A stretch of 37,859 nt of DNA from Pseudomonadota bacterium (GTDB taxonomy: Bacteria > Myxococcota_A > UBA796 > SXON01). The stretch is taken from positions 1 through 37,859 of the forward strand of contig SXON01000250.1 of assembly GCA_005778355.1 (NCBI GenBank). The letters are read 5' to 3'. Of the stretch, positions 32,401 through 37,859 are shown piece by piece; position 1 is the stretch's first letter; each line of letters starts with the position of its first letter. The position numbers and the translations under genes were made by a program. Under the pieces are notes generated by a model. The model worked only from the letters and a program-made list of their open reading frames with translations, did not search any database and was not told the DNA's origin.

Positions 32401-33015
32401 TCACTCGCTGAAGAATGGCGTGTCCGCGAACTCGTCGCACCATTTCACGTCGCCCGTGCCCGACACCTTGCCGGTGCCCGGGTACTCGGGCGCGTCGAAG
32501 TCGTAGGGGTCCTTGCCGGTGTAGCTCTCCATCTCGAGCGAGAACGTGCCGCCGTCACTGTCGCCGTCGACCTCGAAGCTAAAGGCGGAGGGATTGCCGT
32601 TCCAATACATCCCGTCGAAGGTGTAGCCCTCGTCGCCGTTGACCCACTCGCCGTCCATCCAGCAATTGACGCTCAGCGCAACATCGGCCGTCACGTCGCC
32701 CTCGGCGAGCTCCACCCAGAGACCACCGTCCCACGTCGTGCTGTCGGCGGTGAGCACGCAGGAGCCCGAGGGCTGCAACACATCCGGGCCGTCGCCGCTG
32801 GAACTATACAGGCCTCCGTCGAGGGCCTCGGCCACGTCGTGACAGTCCACTCCCTCGGCCCGGCTCATGTACATGAACATGTGGTTGTCGTCGACGAAGA
32901 AGTAGGTGGCACTGTCCCACACCTCTGCGCTCGAATCGCGGGCCTCGATGGTGCCCAGGAGCTGGGGCAGGTCGGCAGGCTCCTCCGGAGTGCAGGCGAA
33001 AAAGAAGGCGATCAT
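32401..33015 (-). CDS. Small lipoprotein of unknown function coupled to prfB
   Basis: The 204-residue product is not recognised. It begins MIAFFFACTPEEPAD, a lipobox (FFAC) after only seven residues with no basic n-region. The mature part is acidic, rich in Asp, Gly, Ser and Trp, and has four more cysteines (57, 86, 118 and 196 by rough count) that may pair. Its ATG overlaps the prfB stop (ATGA), so it is read from the same mRNA. No earlier start codon exists in frame near the overlap, which supports the very short signal. Acidic, glycine-rich lipoproteins of this kind are common in myxobacteria-like genomes. Confidence 0.75.
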   Translation of the reverse strand: MIAFFFACTPEEPADLPQLLGTIEARDSSAEVWDSATYFFVDDNHMFMYMSRAEGVDCHDVAEALDGGLYSSSGDGPDVLQPSGSCVLTADSTTWDGGLWVELAEGDVTADVALSVNCWMDGEWVNGDEGYTFDGMYWNGNPSAFSFEVDGDSDGGTFSLEMESYTGKDPYDFDAPEYPGTGKVSGTGDVKWCDEFADTPFFSE

Positions 33016-34143
33016 TCGGCGTCCTCCGTGGCATCGGCGAGGTTTCCCGCCGCGCGGGCGGCGAGGTAGGCTTCCATGAAAGAGGTGATGTCCCCGTCGA
33101 GGAAACGGTCGGTGTCGCCCATCTCCATCCGCGTGCGGAGGTCCTTCACCATGCGGTACGGTTGCAGGACGTAGCTGCGGATCTGGCTCCCCCACTCGAT
33201 CTTCCGCTTCGTGGCGTTCTGGGCATCGACGGCCGCCTGGCGGCGCTCCAACTCTTGCTGGTAGAGCCGCGAGCGCAACATCTTCATCGCGGTGGCCTTG
33301 TTCTTGTGTTGGCTCCGCTCGTTCTGGCACTTCACCACGATGCCCGAGGGCATGTGCTTGATCCGCACGGCGCTGTCGGTCATGTTGACGTGCTGGCCGC
33401 CCGCGCCACCCGAGCGCAGGGTCTGGATCTCGAGGTCCTTCTCGTCGATGGTGATCTCGATGCTGTCGTCGACGTCGGGGTAGGCGCCCACCGACGCGAA
33501 GGCCGTGTGACGGCGGGCGTTGGCGTCGAACGGCGAGATGCGCACCAGGCGATGCACACCAATCTCGCCCTTGAGGTAGCCGTAGGCGTGATCGCCCGCC
33601 ACCTCGATGGTGCAGGAGCGAATGCCTGCTTCCTCATGGGGTTGTTCATCGACGATGGTGCACTTGAAGCCCATGCGGTCGGCCCAGCGCAGGTACATGC
33701 GCTTGAGCATCTCCGCCCAGTCAGCCGCGTCGGTGCCCCCCGCCCCCGAGTTGATCTCGAGCACGGCGGAGGCCTCGTCGCCCTCCTCGCCGAGTAGGCG
33801 CCGCACTTCGAGGCTGCGCACGGTGGGCTCGAGCAAGGCCACCATGGCGGCGGCCTCCTTCTCGGCGTCGGGGTCGCCCATCTCCTCGGCGAGCTGGAGC
33901 ATCGTCTCGGCGTCGGAGAGGGCTCGTTCGAGCGCCTCGAAGCGGTCGATCACCTTGGCGAGCGTGTTCTTCTCGCGCAGAAGTTCGCGCGCGCGGGCGG
34001 CGTCGGTCCAGAACTCGGCGAAGCCGGCCTGGTGATCGAGGTCCGCGATGCGGTGTTTGCGGTTGTCTACGTCAAAGGTGCCCCCGGAGCGCATCGACGC
34101 GCGCTCGGAGGGCCTGGGTGGTTTCTACGAGCTCGGAAGCCAT
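33012..34143 (-). CDS. prfB: Peptide chain release factor 2 with programmed +1 frameshift
   Basis: RF2 releases proteins at UGA and UAA. The coding sequence is in two parts: 34143-34075 (23 codons, MASELVETTQALRARVDALR then GHL) and, after skipping the T at 34074, 34073-33012. The product is 376 residues. The tripeptide anticodon motif SPF (about 203-205) and catalytic GGQ (about 248-250) are at the classical RF2 positions. The shift site is CTT TGA C, with GGGGG three bases before CTT, the same arrangement as in E. coli prfB. Low RF2 lets the ribosome pause at UGA and slip, so the gene senses its own product. A single-frame reading would miss the first 23 residues. It overlaps the lipoprotein start. 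Confidence 0.97.
34071..34085 (-). promoter_or_regulatory. prfB: prfB +1 frameshift signal
   Basis: The minus strand reads CGGGGGCACCTTTGAC: a GGGGG Shine-Dalgarno-like run, a three-base spacer (CAC), slippery CTT, in-frame TGA and a C that makes TGA a weak stop. Spacing equals that of the E. coli element. Zero frame ends at 34072; the +1 frame continues with GAC. Confidence 0.95.
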
Positions 34144-34176
34144 TCTCGGCGGCTAACTCGGGCCAACGGGCGGGGC

Positions 34177-34641
34177 CTAGAACTCGTTGGCGCTGCCCGT
34201 GTCCCAGCCGCCGGAGCTGCTCTCGGTGGCGAAAAACGTCGCCGGCACGCCATCGCCGTCGATGTTGCTCTCGGCCTCGATTTGCAGCTCCGAGGCCGTG
34301 CCCACGGGCACGCTGTAGCGGCCGCGGACGGAGTGCATGGGGTGCCAGTTGATGGTGTCGAAGACGCCCGCAGAGCCGACCTCAGGCCACGCCACGGGTT
34401 GCCGATCACTGCCGTCGAGGCTGAGCTTCGAGGGATACCACCCCGCGTCCTCGACGAAGGTGTCCCACGACGCGAAGTAGGCCATCTGCGCCACGCGGAT
34501 GCCCTCGACGTTGCCGGGGATCTCGGCGCGCTTGGAGCGGTGCTGCGCCTGCTGCCAGGACGTGGCGCCGATGGCGGCGAGGATGCCCACGAGCGCCACC
34601 GCGATGACCAACTCCATGAAGGTGATGCCACGGCGGCGCAT
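34177..34641 (-). CDS. Type IV pilin-like (pseudopilin) protein
   Basis: The 154-residue protein has a prepilin leader MRRRG cut after Gly5, then ITFMELVIAVALVGILAAIG with Glu at mature position 5 and a hydrophobic helix, the class III signal of pilins and pseudopilins. The mature N-terminus would be Ile instead of the usual Phe or Met. The globular part (about 30-154) has no cysteine and no recognised subfamily; it has an acidic Ser/Gly-rich tail. It sits between ybeY and prfB with gaps of about 30 bases, so it is co-transcribed with translation genes. No pilus assembly genes are in the window. Confidence 0.85.
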   Translation of the reverse strand: MRRRGITFMELVIAVALVGILAAIGATSWQQAQHRSKRAEIPGNVEGIRVAQMAYFASWDTFVEDAGWYPSKLSLDGSDRQPVAWPEVGSAGVFDTINWHPMHSVRGRYSVPVGTASELQIEAESNIDGDGVPATFFATESSSGGWDTGSANEF

Positions 34642-34670
34642 GAAGGCAGTGTAGCGGAGCGCGGGCGCTT

Positions 34671-35108
34671 TCACAACGCGCGCGCCACGAGGCTCGGCGC
34701 GTGGAGGCCGAGGCCCTCGAGGCAGCGCGCCTCCTCGGCGGCCATGCGTGCGTTGTCGCCCGGGGCCTCGTGGTCGTGGCCAAGGAGGTGGAGGCACCCG
34801 TGGACCAGCAAGACCCGCAACTCCGCATCGAGCGTGTGGCCCAGATGCTCCGCCTGCCGACGCGCGGTGTCGAGGCTGATCACGACGTCGCCCAGCACCA
34901 CCTCGTCGTCCATCGCGAAGGAGAGAACGTCGGTGGCGCCTGGTTTCTGGCGGTACTGCTGGTTGAGATCGGCGATGAATGCGTCGTCACACAAGAGCAC
35001 ACTGAGCTCGGCCTGAGGCCGCCCGAGCAGGCCGAGCAGCCTCGTCGCGTCGGCCTTGATGGCGCGAATCGGGTAGCGCACCCCCTCGCAGCGCAGCGCC
35101 ACCGGCAT
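34671..35108 (-). CDS. ybeY: Endoribonuclease YbeY (rRNA maturation)
   Basis: This 145-residue zinc-dependent RNase acts in 16S rRNA 3'-end processing and ribosome quality control. The metal site H-G-x-L-H-L-x-G-H-D-H is complete (His103, His107, His113). The upstream 'QYRQKPGATDVLSFAM' and 'LGDVVIS' blocks match the family. Its ATG overlaps the pgpH stop by one base (TGATG), and it follows phoH and pgpH, the widely conserved phoH-(HD-domain gene)-ybeY order. Confidence 0.96.
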   Translation of the reverse strand: MPVALRCEGVRYPIRAIKADATRLLGLLGRPQAELSVLLCDDAFIADLNQQYRQKPGATDVLSFAMDDEVVLGDVVISLDTARRQAEHLGHTLDAELRVLLVHGCLHLLGHDHEAPGDNARMAAEEARCLEGLGLHAPSLVARAL

Positions 35109-37570
35109 CAGTCGTCGGTGTCCGGCAGGCGGGTGCGCTCGGGGTCAGTCTCCACGCTCTCGTAGTCGGGCATCGCGCCGGCCTGGTAGTTTGGCAGCGT
35201 GGTGGCGCCGGGGGGCGCCGGGCGCAGGGGGCTGGCGATCTCGAGCGTGATGGTGCCCTGCTTCGGGACGGGTACGAACTTCGCGGGACCGGCGGAGGTG
35301 CCCGAGGAGATGGCCCGCGTGGTGGGGTACTCCACGCGGTGGTGATAGATCCCGAGGAGCACCGCCACGAAAGCGTCGGCGATGCGGTAGAGCTCCTTGA
35401 GGGTGATCGGGCACTCCTCGAGCTGACCATCACTCATGACGTTGTTGATGATCGCCTGGATCATCGCACGGAAACGTTCCTCGGAGGGCTCGCGGATGGT
35501 GCGGCACGCGGCCTCGACCTTGTCGGCGAGCATGATGATGCCCGCCTCGCGGGTATTCGGCTTTGGTCCTGGATAACGGAAGCGCGCTTCGTCGATCGGT
35601 TCGCCCCCGGATTGTTCCTTGGCGCGGTTGTAGAAGTATGGGATCAGGCCGGTGCCGTGATGCATGAAGATGTTGTCGAAAATTGGCCGCGGCAGGTTGT
35701 GCTGGCGGGCCAGCGTGCCGCCGTCGCGAACGTGATTGATCACGATCTGCGCTGACTGTTCCGGTGTCAGCCGATCGTGACGGTTCTGGCCGTCGCGCTG
35801 GTTCTCGACGAAGTACTGCGGCTTGACGCCCTTGCCGATGTCGTGAAAGTAGCAGGCCACGCGGGCGAGCAGCGCATTGGCGCCGATGGTCTCGCAGGCC
35901 GCCTCCGAGAGCGAGCCGACGATCACGCTGTGGTGGTAGGTACCGGGGGCCTGAAGCATGAGCTTGCGCAACAACGGATGGTTCAAGTTGGCAAGTTCGA
36001 AGAGCTTGTAGTCGGTCAGGAAGCCGAGCGCCTCCATCGCGGGCACCAGCCCGAGCACCATCATCGCGCCGAGAATGCCCGCCGCAAACGCGGCGATCGC
36101 CAGGTAGGTGGCGCTCGACCAGTCGAGCGGGCTCGATCCGGCGACCGCGCCCTGCGCCTGGACCAGCGCCACGAGCAGCACCAGCCCAGCGCCCACCACG
36201 CCGGCCAAGGCCCCGGCGCGAAGCACGTTCAGGCGCTCGCGGGCTTGCCCGACGGCGCCGGCCGCCACCGTGGCCGTGACGAGGTACCAGCCAGCCGAGA
36301 GCGCCGAGGCGTCCATCAGCGCCGCTGAGAGCACCGAGGAGACCACTGCGAAGACCAGCGCGCTCTCACTGTTGACGAGGATGCGCACCAGCATCGCCCC
36401 GCCGGCAACGGGCACGAGCAGGCTGGCGACCGCGTGGGGATCGCCGCCGAACTTCACGATATCGCCGGTGGACAAGAGCAGTCGCCCGACGCCAAGGACG
36501 AGGAGCAGGATCAAGCCCATCGCCTCGAGCTCGGCCTCGCGTCTCGCGAACTTGCGCATGGTGGTGCGGGCGAAGCCCACGGGCGCGAGCACGACCACCA
36601 GCGTGAAGGCCAACCACACCGAGAAGCGCCAACCTGCGCCCACGCTGTCGTCGGCCTCGCGCAGGGCGCTCGCCATCGCCGCCTGGCGCGCATCGACCAC
36701 GTCGCCCGCGCGCACGATCCGCGCACCGCGACGCACCTGCACCTCCACGGGCTCCACCGCCGTGCGAGCCGCCGCTCGGCGTTCCTCGGTGAGCACCTGG
36801 TTGGCGGAGAAGTTGGGGCGAATCATGCCGCGCGCGACCGTGGCCACGGACTGGATCATCGCCGGGTCGCTCGTGCCCTGGTAGCGCTCCAAGACGTGTA
36901 ACGAGATCGCCTGCCGCGCCTCTTCTGGTGTTCTGAGCTGACCAAAGTCGGTGATCGTGTTCTCCTCGCGCTCTCCGCCGACCACGCTCACCACGGTGAC
37001 CGGCCGCGAAGGGTTGGGCAGGTCGCGAGCGTCGCGGATCACCGGTCGCCGCAGCCCCACGGCCAGAAGCTCCACGACGAGCGCTTCCGCGGGCGCGCCG
37101 AATCGATGCTGCACCAGCACGTCGAGCGCGGCAGGCTCAATCGCGATCTCGAGGGCCGTCGCGAAGTCGCGAGCGATCGCCGCCACGACCTCGGGCGGGG
37201 GTTCCCGCCGGCCAGCGGCCTGGGCGTCGAGCTGCGCGGAGAGCATGCGGCGGCGGCCCATGTCGAAGGCCTGCTCCACCTGCGACTCGAGCTTCTTCAG
37301 GAGCCCCTGGTCGACCTCGAACACTGGGGCAACCTGTGCCTCCGCCGACGCGCGCCGCTCAGCGGTCGCGGCCTCGTCGATGAAGGCAAAGGCGTAGGGC
37401 GCCACCACGTCGGTCGATGCGACGGACCCCTCGGGGAGCGCGCCAGACACGCCCAGGCGCCAGTCGGTGAGCAAAGCCGCCGAGACGACGCACACCAGGG
37501 CGACAACGAGGCCGCGGCGAACAGGGCTGTCGGCCGCGAACCAGGTGGTGAGCCGCTCACGCAGGCCCAT
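35108..37570 (-). CDS. pgpH: 7TM-HD phosphodiesterase, PgpH-like (probable c-di-AMP hydrolase)
   Basis: This 820-residue membrane protein has an N-terminal helix (residues about 20-40) and an extracellular 7TMR-HDED domain of about 270 residues. Seven or so helices (about 320-530) follow, then a cytosolic HD domain with '[15 protein letters not shown]', 'YFHDIGKG' (His576, Asp577), 'IINHVRDG' and 'FMHHGTG'. The tail of about 80 residues is Pro-rich. Homologues hydrolyse cyclic di-AMP. The ATG at 37570 ([10 protein letters not shown]) is chosen because it leaves a 14-base overlap with phoH and has GGGG upstream; an ATG at 37624 is possible. Because c-di-AMP controls potassium import in many bacteria, a link with the permease at the other end of the window is possible but unproven. 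Confidence 0.93.
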   Translation of the reverse strand: MGLRERLTTWFAADSPVRRGLVVALVCVVSAALLTDWRLGVSGALPEGSVASTDVVAPYAFAFIDEAATAERRASAEAQVAPVFEVDQGLLKKLESQVEQAFDMGRRRMLSAQLDAQAAGRREPPPEVVAAIARDFATALEIAIEPAALDVLVQHRFGAPAEALVVELLAVGLRRPVIRDARDLPNPSRPVTVVSVVGGEREENTITDFGQLRTPEEARQAISLHVLERYQGTSDPAMIQSVATVARGMIRPNFSANQVLTEERRAAARTAVEPVEVQVRRGARIVRAGDVVDARQAAMASALREADDSVGAGWRFSVWLAFTLVVVLAPVGFARTTMRKFARREAELEAMGLILLLVLGVGRLLLSTGDIVKFGGDPHAVASLLVPVAGGAMLVRILVNSESALVFAVVSSVLSAALMDASALSAGWYLVTATVAAGAVGQARERLNVLRAGALAGVVGAGLVLLVALVQAQGAVAGSSPLDWSSATYLAIAAFAAGILGAMMVLGLVPAMEALGFLTDYKLFELANLNHPLLRKLMLQAPGTYHHSVIVGSLSEAACETIGANALLARVACYFHDIGKGVKPQYFVENQRDGQNRHDRLTPEQSAQIVINHVRDGGTLARQHNLPRPIFDNIFMHHGTGLIPYFYNRAKEQSGGEPIDEARFRYPGPKPNTREAGIIMLADKVEAACRTIREPSEERFRAMIQAIINNVMSDGQLEECPITLKELYRIADAFVAVLLGIYHHRVEYPTTRAISSGTSAGPAKFVPVPKQGTITLEIASPLRPAPPGATTLPNYQAGAMPDYESVETDPERTRLPDTDD

Positions 37571-37859
37571 TCGACCCCGATGCCCTGGCCGACGAGGGCG
37601 CGCCCCGCGTGGCGTCGCGATCATAGGCGCGCACGATCTCGCTGACGAGCGGGTGCCTGACGATGTCGGCGTCGGTGAAGCGCACCATGCCGATGCCCTC
37701 CACGCCCTCGAGGATGCGCGAGGCCTGCGCGAGGCCGCTCCGCACGCCGCGGGGGAGGTCCATCTGCGTCAGGTCGCCGGTGACGGCCGCCTGCGACTCG
37801 TTGCCGAGTCGCGTGAGGAACATCTTCATCTGCTCCTCGGTGGCGTTCTGGGCCTCGTC
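37557..37859 (-). CDS. ybeZ: PhoH-family ATPase, C-terminal part (cut by window edge)
   Basis: The last 100 residues of a PhoH/YbeZ protein are visible; the start lies beyond the window. It enters at the Walker B region '[19 protein letters not shown]' and continues with '[16 protein letters not shown]', both diagnostic. The end is a Ser/Gly/Ala-rich tail. YbeZ is an RNA-associated ATPase that works with YbeY. Its stop overlaps the pgpH start by 14 bases, so the operon reads phoH-pgpH-ybeY-pilin-like-prfB-lipoprotein. Confidence 0.95.
   Translation of the reverse strand, partial: DEAQNATEEQMKMFLTRLGNESQAAVTGDLTQMDLPRGVRSGLAQASRILEGVEGIGMVRFTDADIVRHPLVSEIVRAYDRDATRGAPSSARASGSNGPA

Noticed and set aside
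32398..32403. Bidirectional terminator at the touching convergent stops
   Set aside because: The two stop codons form TGATCA with no spacer and no stable stem around it; any terminator must lie inside the opposite gene.

Overview
The window is GC-rich DNA (about 70 % by eye) with tightly packed, overlapping genes, most likely from a myxobacterium-like or other 'deltaproteobacterial' lineage. The clues are a MopE-type metal-binding-repeat lipoprotein, short lipoprotein and secretion signals, C5-pathway heme genes, a DUF4175/MoxR/DUF58/BatA cluster, and a LexA-box candidate close to the Myxococcus form. The lineage is an inference; no rRNA or other phylogenetic marker was tested.

Layout. (1) 1-3707: an APC-superfamily permease resembling KimA-type potassium importers (minus strand, cut by the window edge) diverges from a KdpD-like kinase without the usual KdpD sensor and a KdpE-like regulator; a GNAT acetyltransferase follows. 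The divergent spacer carries phased TCAAG repeats that look like regulator sites. (2) 3708-3947: a convergent spacer with eight tandem heptamers. (3) 3948-10674: a minus-strand heme operon in the order hemE-hemN-hemY-hemA-hemC-hemL, nearly every junction overlapping. A 10-bp inverted repeat sits directly upstream of hemE, and a four-helix-bundle (IVP) gene lies before it. (4) 11251-24642: a minus-strand block of sensor kinase, DUF4175 coiled-coil membrane protein, peptidase-MA/TPR protein, MoxR ATPase, DUF58, BatA/VWA, DUF4159, VWA/amidotransferase-like membrane protein, and a small Cys-rich secreted protein. It reads as one cell-envelope system. (5) 24736-27320: lexA with its own promoter and probable LexA box, preceded by the MopE-like lipoprotein. 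(6) 27407-32400: two plus-strand genes for a giant BadF/HgdC-type activase plus 2-hydroxyacyl-CoA-dehydratase-like reductase, with a 16-bp perfect palindrome one base before the first start codon. (7) 32401-37859: a minus-strand phoH-pgpH-ybeY-pilin-like-prfB-lipoprotein operon; prfB uses a programmed +1 frameshift.

Best leads: the dispersed palindrome GTCGCGAC (26 copies between 2,002 and 27,127, none elsewhere, against 1-2 expected), the nine-gene MoxR/Bat block ending in a Cys-rich exported protein, the uncharacterised ATP-driven reductase with its operator-like palindrome, and the KdpDE-like/KimA-like unit with phased repeats. All counts, coordinates and family calls come from reading the sequence; no database search was run.
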